Below, piece by piece: positions 7,701 to 15,445 of a DNA stretch of 18,191 nucleotides. The notes beneath the pieces are model-generated. The model made no database searches and was not told the origin of the DNA. It saw only the letters and a list, made by a program, of their open reading frames with translations. Position numbers and translations under genes: made by a program. Within the stretch, counting starts at the first letter, position 1. Each line of letters begins with the position of its first letter. The stretch is from Bacteroidota bacterium (GTDB taxonomy: Bacteria > Bacteroidota > Bacteroidia > Sphingobacteriales > Sphingobacteriaceae). The stretch covers positions 1 to 18,191 of the forward strand of contig JABDBT010000049.1 of the NCBI GenBank assembly GCA_013288465.1, in the 5' to 3' direction.

Positions 7701-8108
7701 TTAAACAGCATTGGGGTTCATATTTTTAAGTTGTGCTACGTTCACGTTAAAAACCTCGGCGTATCGACGCAGTTTTTTATCGGGAAGTCTTTTAAACACT
7801 TCGGGGTGTAAATGCCGTTTTATCTGCCATTTCCAAAACCCGGTATATTGGGCCAGCAGCTTAATATCCATCAGCCCATGTTCCATAAAAAACAGTAACG
7901 GGCTTGCCTCATTGTTTAAAACCTTTTGTTTTGCTGCCGCGATGCGTCCTTCAATATCTTCCCAGGCGGTGTCGAGCGCGGTTATTTTAACATCCCATCC
8001 CCTGCTCAATTCGGCCACATATTTACCGGAACTGTCCGTAGCATAGCAAACCTCTTTGGTTATTTTACCCAAAGCGCTCATATCCTGCGGAACATCTTCC
8101 TTCTTCAT
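7701..8108 (-). CDS. Conserved small protein of the dialkylresorcinol locus, unknown function
   Basis: This 135-residue soluble protein has no signal peptide or membrane segment. Residues 1 to about 65 are mixed; residues 66-130 are helix-rich and aromatic and basic (LLAQYTGFWKWQIKRHL, then KRLPDKKLRRYAEVFNVNVAQLK). The tail resembles the end of a Cro/cI-like helix-turn-helix, where a phrase such as YAEVFNVNVAQLK is common, but the recognition helix is not convincing. I recall similar unnamed proteins next to darB in other Bacteroidota, so a pathway role is plausible: a regulator, or an adaptor for the DarB/BtrH enzymes. It starts 26 bp after the darB stop. Function unknown. Confidence 0.75.
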   Translation of the reverse strand: MKKEDVPQDMSALGKITKEVCYATDSSGKYVAELSRGWDVKITALDTAWEDIEGRIAAAKQKVLNNEASPLLFFMEHGLMDIKLLAQYTGFWKWQIKRHLHPEVFKRLPDKKLRRYAEVFNVNVAQLKNMNPNAV

Positions 8109-8134
8109 GCTAATTTTTATTGGATTGCGAAGAT

Positions 8135-9274
8135 TTAGACAACGGTAAGCAAGGCGTACATATACGAGAACCTGGCGCTTTCCGGAACAAGCAATAATAT
8201 CTTTTCGCCTTTTTTCAATTTGCCGCTGTTAAAAAGCTCGTCTATCATCAAATAAACGGAGGCCGCGCCTACATTACCAACAGTATATAAGTTGATGAAC
8301 CATTTTTCGTAAGGGATGCCGCCGCCATATATCTCTACCAAATCATAAATTTTACTTTTGAAAAAGTTACTGGATATATGCGGTAAAAAATGGTCAATAT
8401 CGGTTGCAACAAGCCCTTTCCTTTCAAATATCTCCTTGATCTTTTTACCACCCAGGGTTACAATATTATTGCTCAATAAGGTAATATCCTGCTTAACGCT
8501 AAAGATAGATTGGTTCATGATCTCTTCGGGCGTATAATCCATAAACCCTTTTAAGGTGCCATCTGCCTGCTTTTCGCCGCCCATATACATGCACGTTTCC
8601 ATTTCATTGGCATATGATACACCTTCAATCCATTCAATCCTCAGACTGACACCTTCCTCATTGGGCTTATCGGTCATTAAAAATGCCGAAGCGCCGTCGG
8701 ACAACATCCATCTTAAAAAATCTTTTTGAAACGCGATGTAAGGGTTATCACTAAGCTCGGCCAATTTATGGGCCTCTTCCTCAAAAACATCAGATACCAG
8801 CAAGCCCGAAAACCGTTCTGATCCCGTTGCTACGGCCAGTTTTACATCGCCGGTCCTGATAGCCATGTAGGCGTATTTTAAAGCGTGCATACCCGCGCAG
8901 CAAACGCCCGCAGGCGATACCACCTCAATGGCTTCCGCCTCGGGCAGCCAGCCGTGGGTCATTACACCGTGGCTGGGCATCATCTGGTCGGGCGAGGATG
9001 TTCCGCACGATAATAGCTCCATTTTCTTTATCTCGTCAGGGGAATGAGCAAACAATGCCTTTACGGCCAGCGCGGTCATTTGCGCGTTGGTATGGGTTGA
9101 TTTGCCGCCCTTTGTTAAGGCATAATACCGGTTAATGATGCCGTTATTGCGCAATACGATACTTTTTGATTTGGATGGTTTATCATTAATATAACCCAGG
9201 TACAGCTCCATATCATCATTGGCCACGGGCTCATTCGGGAAAAAAGAAGAGGTTTTATTGATATAAACAGGCAT
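8135..9274 (-). CDS. darB: DarB, dialkylresorcinol-forming ketosynthase (KAS III family)
   Basis: This 379-residue thiolase-fold enzyme has the KAS III catalytic triad: Cys126 (GVCCAGMHA), His299 (LPHISSNFF) and Asn334 (TVGNVGAAS). DarB enzymes join a beta-ketoacyl thioester and a 2-enoyl thioester and cyclise the product to a 2,5-dialkylcyclohexane-1,3-dione, the precursor of the resorcinol half of flexirubins. The identification rests on the KAS III triad, its length, and its position 3 bp after darA, the arrangement known from DAR and flexirubin loci. Ordinary FabH is shorter (about 320 residues) and usually stands in a fatty-acid operon, so housekeeping FabH is unlikely. Note the adjacent Cys125-Cys126 pair; Cys126 is the one that aligns with the ACAGF nucleophile. 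Confidence 0.9.
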   Translation of the reverse strand: MPVYINKTSSFFPNEPVANDDMELYLGYINDKPSKSKSIVLRNNGIINRYYALTKGGKSTHTNAQMTALAVKALFAHSPDEIKKMELLSCGTSSPDQMMPSHGVMTHGWLPEAEAIEVVSPAGVCCAGMHALKYAYMAIRTGDVKLAVATGSERFSGLLVSDVFEEEAHKLAELSDNPYIAFQKDFLRWMLSDGASAFLMTDKPNEEGVSLRIEWIEGVSYANEMETCMYMGGEKQADGTLKGFMDYTPEEIMNQSIFSVKQDITLLSNNIVTLGGKKIKEIFERKGLVATDIDHFLPHISSNFFKSKIYDLVEIYGGGIPYEKWFINLYTVGNVGAASVYLMIDELFNSGKLKKGEKILLLVPESARFSYMYALLTVV

Positions 9275-9277
9275 GTC

Positions 9278-10177
9278 TTAATTTAAATTTAAAAAGTATT
9301 GTTTTTTAGCCCGGATACGTTTGGGTGTAAAAAACCTGAAAAATATGGCATCTATAGTTAACACAATTGGCGCGCCTACAAAAAAAGCAATTAAAAGATA
9401 ATATTTAAAGGCCCTTATCCACGGTAATTTATTTTTTCGTTTTGCAATAAATCTTGCCCATACTCCAAATATTTTACCCGCTACCGATTCAATAACCATC
9501 AGGTTATAGTTCAATACCACGGCTTTTTGCTCGTCCAGTTCATCCTGTAAACCGTTCCAATCGCCTGCTTCCAGGTGAGGTAAAACGCTTTCGCCAAATA
9601 CTTTCGTATGCTCAATATCCGCAGTTGAAACACCGGGAGGGGGGAAAATGTTTAGATACCTGTCTTTTTTTCCGTGTAGCATCCAATGGAAGATGGTAAT
9701 AAAGCTAACCGGGTTGGGGTGCGTATCAACCAAAGCTATATTTCCAACCAGTTTGGCGTCAGCAGCGCGGATAAGTTTTTTTACCCTCACAAACGCGTTG
9801 AGCCACATATTGCGCGCGCCGGTAGCTGTAATTACGGGCGTATTTTTTAACACCGCCTTTAATTTTGGCTGATTTAATAACGAATTAAAAGGGATACTTG
9901 GCGATAAAAACCAGGCCTGGTAACCTAAAATAACCAGGTCATATTTTGATTCTTTGAGTTCAAACGGTTCCAGCTCGGCCTGTACATCTAACTGGCAGTT
10001 GGGCATTACGCTAAAAAAGCTGTCGGCTGTCCATGGCAGGGCATAATCATTCACCAGCCTAACCCGCACCTTTTCTACCGATATGCCCGCATCAATAAGC
10101 GGCGCGGTCAGGTTGTCAACAATTTCACCCAACTGGCCCGATTGCGTATAATAAATAGCCAATACTTTTTTACTCAT
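9278..10177 (-). CDS. darA: DarA, dialkylresorcinol-forming aromatase (flavodoxin-like)
   Basis: This 299-residue protein begins with a flavodoxin-like beta-alpha unit. The FMN phosphate loop is YYTQSGQLGE (residues 9-18), a second nucleotide-contact loop is LGYQAWFLSPS (84-94), and a third is TATGARNMW (117-125). DarA oxidises the cyclohexanedione made by DarB to the aromatic dialkylresorcinol, and a flavin redox fold suits that reaction. The C-terminus has a hydrophobic stretch (about 257-280) flanked by Lys/Arg-rich segments, so the enzyme is probably anchored at the inner membrane on the cytoplasmic side. It lies 3 bp upstream of darB and 13 bp downstream of the secreted-protein gene, as part of one transcript. 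Confidence 0.9.
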   Translation of the reverse strand: MSKKVLAIYYTQSGQLGEIVDNLTAPLIDAGISVEKVRVRLVNDYALPWTADSFFSVMPNCQLDVQAELEPFELKESKYDLVILGYQAWFLSPSIPFNSLLNQPKLKAVLKNTPVITATGARNMWLNAFVRVKKLIRAADAKLVGNIALVDTHPNPVSFITIFHWMLHGKKDRYLNIFPPPGVSTADIEHTKVFGESVLPHLEAGDWNGLQDELDEQKAVVLNYNLMVIESVAGKIFGVWARFIAKRKNKLPWIRAFKYYLLIAFFVGAPIVLTIDAIFFRFFTPKRIRAKKQYFLNLN

Positions 10178-10190
10178 CCTGTCTTAAAAA

Positions 10191-10679
10191 TTAAAGATCT
10201 TGTGGGTGCAATACTTTTGAATTTTTGCTGTAATCCATAACAGCTTGCTGTACAACAGGGGGTAAGTTTTTATAAGCTTTAATAACCAACTCTTTATCGG
10301 CTTCAAGGTCTTTACGGTATTTGACAATTTTGGGGGCGTTTTCCGCAATTATCAATCGTAAAAAATGATATTCGGCATTGCCCTCGTCGTTTAATAAAGC
10401 GGTTTCAAGCTTAATACGCCCGGCTTTAAAAATCTTTAATTTTTCGGCGGGCCTGGCCGTTAAGCCGGCTTTGCGCATTAGTAAAAACCCTTCATAAGCT
10501 TCCTTTTCGCCGATGGATGACGAAGTTACCACCGTAAGTTCATTATCAATCTCCTCTTTATTGCCTGTTTTTATAATGGCATAAAAAGCTGCTTTATCAA
10601 ACCGGGGCAATATGGCTTTAGCCTGCACGGTTATACCGTAAAGCAACAAAACAAAGGCAAATAAATGTTTCAATCTCAT
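10191..10679 (-). CDS. Secreted alpha-helical protein of the flexirubin-type locus, unknown function
   Basis: From the ATG at 10679 this is a 162-residue protein with a clear signal peptide (MRLKHLFAFVLLLYGITVQAKA), so it should be periplasmic. The mature part is charged and helical, with no cysteines or recognisable catalytic motif, and may be a helical-repeat protein. A longer form from a TTG at 10706 would add nine residues in front of the signal peptide and would overlap a good -7 promoter box; the ATG is preferred. It is the first gene of the dar operon, 13 bp before darA. Its location outside the cytoplasm suggests a role in handling or placing the finished pigment, but that is a guess from context. 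Confidence 0.8.
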   Translation of the reverse strand: MRLKHLFAFVLLLYGITVQAKAILPRFDKAAFYAIIKTGNKEEIDNELTVVTSSSIGEKEAYEGFLLMRKAGLTARPAEKLKIFKAGRIKLETALLNDEGNAEYHFLRLIIAENAPKIVKYRKDLEADKELVIKAYKNLPPVVQQAVMDYSKNSKVLHPQDL

Positions 10680-10703
10680 GGTATAGCTGTTTACGGGTAT
10701 CCG

Positions 10704-10711
10704 CAAATATA
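10704..10711 (-). promoter_or_regulatory. Putative -7 box for the dar operon
   Basis: Read on the - strand the sequence is TATATTTG, an exact match to the Bacteroidota -7 consensus TAnnTTTG. It would place the transcription start about 15-20 nt upstream of the ATG at 10679. No convincing TTTG is found at -33, so this is a candidate only. Confidence 0.35.
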
Positions 10712-10750
10712 AATATTTATGCTAAGCTTAATATTAGCTGGCGGTACACG

Positions 10751-10781
10751 GTTTAAATTAATAAGATTTGGCTTACTTTTG
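10751..10781 (+). promoter_or_regulatory. Putative promoter facing the FabL-like reductase gene
   Basis: TACTTTTG at 10774-10781 matches the Bacteroidota -7 consensus TAnnTTTG, with a partial -33 match (GTTT at 10751-10754) 19 bp upstream. The implied 5' leader to the GTG at 10949 would be about 160 nt. It lies in the 269-bp divergent region between the dar operon and the reductase; I see no other clear signal there. Confidence 0.2.
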
Positions 10782-10948
10782 GTGTTTTGAAATATAAATG
10801 AATATTGGTTATTTTAATATCATAAGCGCAATAATACCGCAAAAACAACCCGTTTGGAAATAATATGCTCCCCTGCATAAATATTTATATCGTAAGCCTT
10901 TTAAAACAAAACAACTAATTATATATTACACTGTTAAATAAATGTTAA

Positions 10949-11758
10949 GTGCACAAAAATAATAAGCAATTTTCGGGCTGTTGGGGTATCGTGCTCGGGG
11001 GGTCAAGCGGCTTTGGGTTGGCCGCTATTGAAAAGCTGGCTTCGCATGGTATGAATATCGCTGTGCTGTACCGCGAAACCGCCGCGGCAGAACGTACGCT
11101 TAAACAAAAACTCACCAAACTGGCGGCTGAGAATGATATAACCATTACACCGCATAACATTAATGCACTGGATGGCGCTGCACGCACCACATTAATTGAA
11201 CAATTGGCAGCCACTATTCCGGCACATAGCATCAAACTATTACTGCATTCTATAGCCCGGGGAAATTTAAAGCCGTTGGTTGTTATTGATGGTGGGGCGC
11301 ATGAAGAGCTTTCTATTCACGATATACAGCTAACCACATACGCCATGTCAACCAGTTTATTGGATTGGGCAAAAGGGTTGTTAAAGGCAGATCTTTTTCA
11401 TGCTGATGCACGGATAATTGGCCTAACCAGCGAAGGATCTGATAAATATTGGGAAGGGTATGCGGCGGTATCTATTGCAAAATCATCATTAGAAAGCCTC
11501 ACCACCTATATGGCGGTTGAATTGAGTAAGTATGGGTTAAAAACCAATTTGATACAAGCGGGCATAACAGCTACACCATCGCTAAAGCGGATACCTGATA
11601 GCGAAAGATTGATACAAACGGCAATTAAAAGAAACCCGTTTGGCAGGATAACCCAACCGCAAGATGTGGCAAATGTGATCTACCTGCTTTGTACGGACGA
11701 GGCAGCATGGATAAATGGCACGGTTATTCATGTGGATGGCGGGGAGCATTGCAGGTAG
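10949..11758 (+). CDS. FabL-like short-chain enoyl-ACP reductase
   Basis: This 269-residue Rossmann-fold SDR has the cofactor loop LGGSSGFG (16-23) and a catalytic stretch YWEGYAAVSIAK, in which Tyr171 and Lys178 are separated by six residues. Classical ketoreductases (FabG) have Tyr-x3-Lys. Tyr-x6-Lys is the enoyl-ACP reductase pattern, and the Tyr-x3-Tyr-x6-Lys spacing is that of FabL as I recall it. It should therefore reduce a 2-enoyl-ACP with NAD(P)H. In the pigment locus it could make saturated acyl precursors for the alkyl arms of the resorcinol, or act in general fatty-acid synthesis. The start is GTG at 10949; a stop lies directly upstream in frame and the next Met is at residue 35, after the cofactor loop. 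It is transcribed divergently from the dar operon. Confidence 0.8.
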   Translation: MHKNNKQFSGCWGIVLGGSSGFGLAAIEKLASHGMNIAVLYRETAAAERTLKQKLTKLAAENDITITPHNINALDGAARTTLIEQLAATIPAHSIKLLLHSIARGNLKPLVVIDGGAHEELSIHDIQLTTYAMSTSLLDWAKGLLKADLFHADARIIGLTSEGSDKYWEGYAAVSIAKSSLESLTTYMAVELSKYGLKTNLIQAGITATPSLKRIPDSERLIQTAIKRNPFGRITQPQDVANVIYLLCTDEAAWINGTVIHVDGGEHCR

Positions 11759-11843
11759 AGATTAGTTAGCAGTTATTAATAGGCATTTAGCAGTTGAATT
11801 GAATAAGAGCGTGGTATCACTGATTTCTATGATAATAGGCCCG

Positions 11844-12521
11844 CTACAGATCTAAGCTCTCGCCTATGGCCGGTAATTGTATATTAATACCTGCCTGTAT
11901 AAATTTAGCCCTGGCGGCTTCTTTATCGATTTCTATAACCGGGAAGGTATCATAATGAACACCTACCACATTTTTACAGTTTATAAATCCGGCGGCTTTA
12001 ATGGCATCATTAACACCCATGGTGTAGTTGTCGCCGATGGGTAAAATGGCCCAGTCGAGCCCTTCATCGGCTAATAGCTTCATATCGTAAGTAAGCGCGG
12101 TATCGCCTGCAAAATATACTTTTTTGTCTTTTGATGTAACCACAAAACCTGCCGGGTTGCCGCCATAAGCACCATCGGGCATAGAGCTTGAATGCAGCGC
12201 GTAAACCATTTTTACATGGCCGAAATCAAAATCATAACCGCCGCCAAAATTCATACCGTGGGTGTTGGTTATCCCCTTATTGCCCAGCCATCCGGCTATT
12301 TCGGCAATGCAGATAACTTTAGCGCCGCTGTCTTTTTGAATAGCCTCCAGGTCGGCCACATGATCGCCATGGCCGTGGGATATTAAAATATAATGAGGCT
12401 TTAAGCTGTTGATATCAATGTGCTTGGCCGCCGGATTGGGTGTAATGAAAGGATCAAACAATAGTTTTATTCCGTCAATTTCTAAACCAACGGTCGAATG
12501 TCCGTAAAACGTAAGTTTCAT
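11844..12521 (-). CDS. UPF0173-family metal-dependent hydrolase (metallo-beta-lactamase fold)
   Basis: The 225-residue protein opens MKLTFYGHS and carries the metal-binding motif HGHGDH (49-54), with further likely ligands Asp140 (FAGDTA) and His189 (GVHYDTFP). These mark the UlaG/YtkL-like UPF0173 family of cytoplasmic metallohydrolases, which bind two metal ions; the physiological substrate of most members is unknown. The length is normal for the family. It converges on the reductase gene with an 85-bp gap in which I see no terminator. There is no evident link to the pigment pathway, so this is taken as the right boundary of that locus. Confidence 0.92.
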   Translation of the reverse strand: MKLTFYGHSTVGLEIDGIKLLFDPFITPNPAAKHIDINSLKPHYILISHGHGDHVADLEAIQKDSGAKVICIAEIAGWLGNKGITNTHGMNFGGGYDFDFGHVKMVYALHSSSMPDGAYGGNPAGFVVTSKDKKVYFAGDTALTYDMKLLADEGLDWAILPIGDNYTMGVNDAIKAAGFINCKNVVGVHYDTFPVIEIDKEAARAKFIQAGINIQLPAIGESLDL

Positions 12522-12550
12522 TTGAGTAAAGTATTTTTAGTTATTAATAT

Positions 12551-12583
12551 CGAATAATGAATGTCGAACGCCGAATGATGAAG
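12551..12583. repeat. Short intergenic imperfect direct repeat
   Basis: cgaataatgaat (12551-12562) recurs as cgaatgatgaag (12572-12583) at a 21-bp period, with cgaacgc between. It lies in the 80-bp gap upstream of the UPF0173 gene. Similar cgaat/atgaa-rich strings are dispersed between genes in related genomes (recalled, not searched). No function is evident. Confidence 0.4.
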
Positions 12584-12601
12584 TTCTGATATTCAAAAAA
12601 A

Positions 12602-12901
12602 TTAAAACATATTTCCCAACCCGCCCAACATGCTTTTGGTCATAGCAGCCATTTCGCTTTGGCTTACGTTATCGGCCTGCTCTAATGCTTTATTAATAGC
12701 TATCACCAATAGCTCTTCCAGTTCCTCTTTATCCGCATCCTTCAAAAACGCGGGGTCAATACTTACTGATTGTACTACTTTATTGGCATTGGCGTTCACC
12801 GTAATTTTTCCGCCTTCAGCCGAGCCTGACACGCTGATAGTATCCAACCGCTTTTTTATCTCTTCGGCCTTTTGCCGGGCTTCCATTAGTTTATCGAACA
12901 T
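12602..12901 (-). CDS. YbaB/EbfC family nucleoid-associated protein
   Basis: This 99-residue protein matches the YbaB/EbfC family along its length: an N-terminal amphipathic helix (LMEARQKAEEIKKRL), the beta core (GGKITVNANANKVVQSVSIDP), a central acidic helix (KEELEELLVIAINKALEQA) and the short Gly/Met-rich tail (KSMLGGLGNMF). Family members form tweezer-like dimers that bind DNA and associate with the nucleoid. The gene is often beside dnaX and recR in other bacteria, but not here. Its start is at the edge of a repeat-containing intergenic gap. Confidence 0.95.
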   Translation of the reverse strand: MFDKLMEARQKAEEIKKRLDTISVSGSAEGGKITVNANANKVVQSVSIDPAFLKDADKEELEELLVIAINKALEQADNVSQSEMAAMTKSMLGGLGNMF

Positions 12902-12910
12902 GATTTTTTG

Positions 12911-13025
12911 ATATGCAAATGTGCGTATATGCAGATGTGCAGATTGTTTTTATAGTTTAATTTCTATTTTATTATTATCAATTCCCCTTCATTTGCACAT
13001 CTGCATATTTCCGCATCTGCACATT
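12911..13025. repeat. Intergenic inverted repeat with 15-bp perfect arms
   Basis: atatgcagatgtgca (12927-12941) is the exact reverse complement of 12994-13008, with a 52-bp AT-rich spacer. Further partial copies of the gcagatgtgc word flank it (for example 12914-12924 and 13013-13024 in the opposite orientation). It lies between the serine hydrolase stop and the YbaB start, both on the - strand, so it could form RNA structure ending or separating these transcripts. It is probably a member of a dispersed repeat family. Confidence 0.65.
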
Positions 13026-13028
13026 CCC

Positions 13029-14264
13029 TTAGTCATCACTCGTATCGCCATTGCCCTTATATGCGCTTTTGCGTACGATAGGCATACCGGTTACTTTAAA
13101 CAGGTCGTCTAATTTTAACAGACTGCCGTTTGATAAATTGGTTAACAATACAATAACGATATCGTTTTTCATATCGCGCAAATAAATATGCCTGAAACCA
13201 TGCCACCAGCCGGTATGATAGATTACCTGCTGGCCAGGCGCTTCAAAAATGCGCCAGCCATAGCCATAGTTAAAATGGCCGTGCAGCCATGGGTTGCGCG
13301 GCATATAGGCCGAATCCATCGACGATTTTTTCAACAACCTCCCTGCACGCAGGGCGCGATCATATAAAAACAGGTCGCCAACGGTGCTGTAAATGCCCTT
13401 ATCTCCCACGGGGCCATCTAAAAAGTTTTGCGCAACCGAGTAGCGCCATTGCCCACGGTCATGCCCAACTACATCCACCGGTATCTTATCATAAACCGCT
13501 TTTGAATAAACAGCGGTATGGGTCATGCCTGCGGGTATAAACACATTTTGTTTCATGTATTGGGCATAAGGCATACCGGTTACTTTTTCAATGATGGAAC
13601 CCAAAACCATAAAGTTTGAATTATTATACAAGAACCGCACATCGGGCTTATTAAAGCGGGCCGGTTTGTATTTGGCTATCATTGCCATTTCCTCGGCATT
13701 GGTAAGCCCTTTGCGCTGATTGCGGTGCTCTTTGCGGTAAACATCATCGGTAAAATAAACATAGTTCATCATGCCCGAGCGGTGGGTCAACAATAACTTT
13801 ATGGTTACACCATCGTACGGGAAATCGGGGAAAAACTTTTTTACGTCATCCGTCAATTTTATTTTTCCGCGCTCAATCAGCTGCATAATAGCGGTAGAGG
13901 TCATGGTTTTGGTAACCGAGGACAGCTCAAACTGCGAGCCTATTTTTAAGCTGTCGCGATGCAGGTAATCGGCCCAGCCAATGGCTTTTTCATAAACTAT
14001 TTTGCCGTGTTTGGCTACAAGCACATTGCCATTGAACCCACGTGTTTTATGCAGGTTTTGCATTACTTCGTCAATGCGTTTATCGCCTGTTTTAGGATTG
14101 TAGTATAATAGCGCTTTGGTATCCATTGGTGGCAAGGGCGCGGCGGCGGGGCTTTCGCCGGTTTCTGCGTTGCCATTTGATTTTGACGAGCAGGAAGTTA
14201 ATAAAACCAGTACAGCGGCAAAAGTTAAAGCATTGTTATAGAACGATCTCATAGATAAAAACAT
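13029..14264 (-). CDS. Serine hydrolase lipoprotein (beta-lactamase/class C PBP family)
   Basis: The 411-residue protein has an N-terminal signal with a lipobox (LLTSC, Cys25), so it is probably a membrane-anchored lipoprotein. It has the three motifs of the serine beta-lactamase/DD-peptidase fold: Ser116-Val-Thr-Lys119, Tyr213-Asn-Asn215 and His350-Thr-Gly352. These fit the broad family of class C beta-lactamase-like, penicillin-binding and esterase-like enzymes; peptidoglycan or small-ester hydrolysis is expected, and an actual beta-lactamase is not implied. A second possible start (Met5) would keep the signal intact. The gene is divergent from the TPR gene, with a 102-bp gap. No functional link with its neighbours is evident. 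Confidence 0.88.
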   Translation of the reverse strand: MFLSMRSFYNNALTFAAVLVLLTSCSSKSNGNAETGESPAAAPLPPMDTKALLYYNPKTGDKRIDEVMQNLHKTRGFNGNVLVAKHGKIVYEKAIGWADYLHRDSLKIGSQFELSSVTKTMTSTAIMQLIERGKIKLTDDVKKFFPDFPYDGVTIKLLLTHRSGMMNYVYFTDDVYRKEHRNQRKGLTNAEEMAMIAKYKPARFNKPDVRFLYNNSNFMVLGSIIEKVTGMPYAQYMKQNVFIPAGMTHTAVYSKAVYDKIPVDVVGHDRGQWRYSVAQNFLDGPVGDKGIYSTVGDLFLYDRALRAGRLLKKSSMDSAYMPRNPWLHGHFNYGYGWRIFEAPGQQVIYHTGWWHGFRHIYLRDMKNDIVIVLLTNLSNGSLLKLDDLFKVTGMPIVRKSAYKGNGDTSDD

Positions 14265-14366
14265 ATCAGTTAAACGAAAGCGAAAAATAGAAATTATACT
14301 TCAGGTTAAAACTAAGTTTAAAATATTTTTTTTCGTTTGATAATCATGTTTTTATAGATTTAAGGC

Positions 14367-15404
14367 ATGAAGATGCTGCATAAATTAATTTTGGCCCTTT
14401 TTGTAATGGGTTTTGTCCATTTTACATCCATGGCCCAGGATGCCAACCAGGTAAACGACCTTATTAAACAGGGGGTTGACCTGCATAACCAGGGCAAATA
14501 CACCGAAGCCATCGAAAAGTATAATGAGGCCTTAAAAGCCGACCCCGAAAATGGTTATGCCAATTATGAGCTTGCTTTTTCGCTGTACGCGTCAAAAAAG
14601 GCTAACGACGCCATTCCGTATTTGGAAAAGGCGGTTAAAACAAGTAGCGCATCATTAATTGTACCCGAATATGTACTACTGGCAAGTATTTATGATGAAG
14701 GCAAGCAGCCACAAAAGGCGATTGAAACCTACAACATCGCAATAAAAATAAACCCTGATTATCCACAGATCTATTATAACCAGGGCCTGGCCTATTTCAG
14801 GAGCAAGCAATATGCCGAAGCGGAAAACTGCGCTATTGAAGCTATTAAGCGCGACACGAAAAATGCCAGTAACCAAAGGCTATATGCGTTGGTGACCTTT
14901 CATCAAAACAAGTTTTGCAATGCACTATTGGGCTTTTGCAGCTTTTTGCTGATAGAACCCAATGGACCTCGTGCAACTGAAGCTTTTAGTAATATTCAAA
15001 ATATTTTGGTGGCGGGCGAGACGATCAAAACCCGCAATAATGGCCCTTTAGTTGTAGTAGCAAACAGTGGCTCTGAAGATATGGGACTTAATTTTGCCTT
15101 ATCGATGGTTATAAAGGCTGGTCAAGCAAGAAAACTGGCGGGAATGGATTTGCTGGAATACCAACTTAAAAACACATTTATACTTGCCAATCAATTTACA
15201 GAAAAGAGCGCCGACAAAACCTTTTTTGAGAAGTTTTTTGTTGGCTATCTTTATCAATTATCGCAAAGCGGCAATATGCCCGCCTTTGCCCGTACTGTAA
15301 GCCTGAGCGCCAACCGGGCAGAAAATTCAAAATGGTTAAAGGATAACGCGCAACAGGTAAATGCTTTGAATGAGTGGATTGGGAAGACGGAGCGGGGGTT
15401 TTGA
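14367..15404 (+). CDS. Secreted tetratricopeptide-repeat protein
   Basis: This 345-residue protein begins with a signal peptide (MKMLHKLILALFVMGFVHFTSMA, cleavage likely before Gln24). About four TPR units follow from roughly residue 26 to 165, shown by repeated phrases such as GKYTEAIEKYNEALKADPENG, QPQKAIETYNIAIKINPDY and KQYAEAENCAIEAIKRD. The second half (about 200-345) is not TPR-like and has no motif I recognise. TPR proteins of this kind act as protein-interaction scaffolds in the periplasm. It stands alone, and there is no evidence for a partner. Confidence 0.88.
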   Translation: MKMLHKLILALFVMGFVHFTSMAQDANQVNDLIKQGVDLHNQGKYTEAIEKYNEALKADPENGYANYELAFSLYASKKANDAIPYLEKAVKTSSASLIVPEYVLLASIYDEGKQPQKAIETYNIAIKINPDYPQIYYNQGLAYFRSKQYAEAENCAIEAIKRDTKNASNQRLYALVTFHQNKFCNALLGFCSFLLIEPNGPRATEAFSNIQNILVAGETIKTRNNGPLVVVANSGSEDMGLNFALSMVIKAGQARKLAGMDLLEYQLKNTFILANQFTEKSADKTFFEKFFVGYLYQLSQSGNMPAFARTVSLSANRAENSKWLKDNAQQVNALNEWIGKTERGF

Positions 15405-15445
15405 AATAAGTTGGCTGTATTGCAATAGAAGTATCGGGTATTAAT

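Noticed and set aside
7316..7711. 131-residue open frame on the - strand between the BtrH-like gene and the 135-residue gene
   Set aside because: It consists largely of translated repeat units (HPD-, LSA-R-KEG-like phrases recurring), begins inside the upstream gene's stop region, and shows no domain. It is a repeat artefact.
10680..10706. Nine-residue N-terminal extension of the secreted protein from a TTG at 10706
   Set aside because: It would put residues in front of a clean signal peptide and overlaps the best -7 box; the ATG at 10679 is a better start.
14336..14362. TTTG and TAGATTTA as promoter of the TPR gene
   Set aside because: The spacer is only 15 bp and the transcript would start at or past the ATG, so the match is not convincing.
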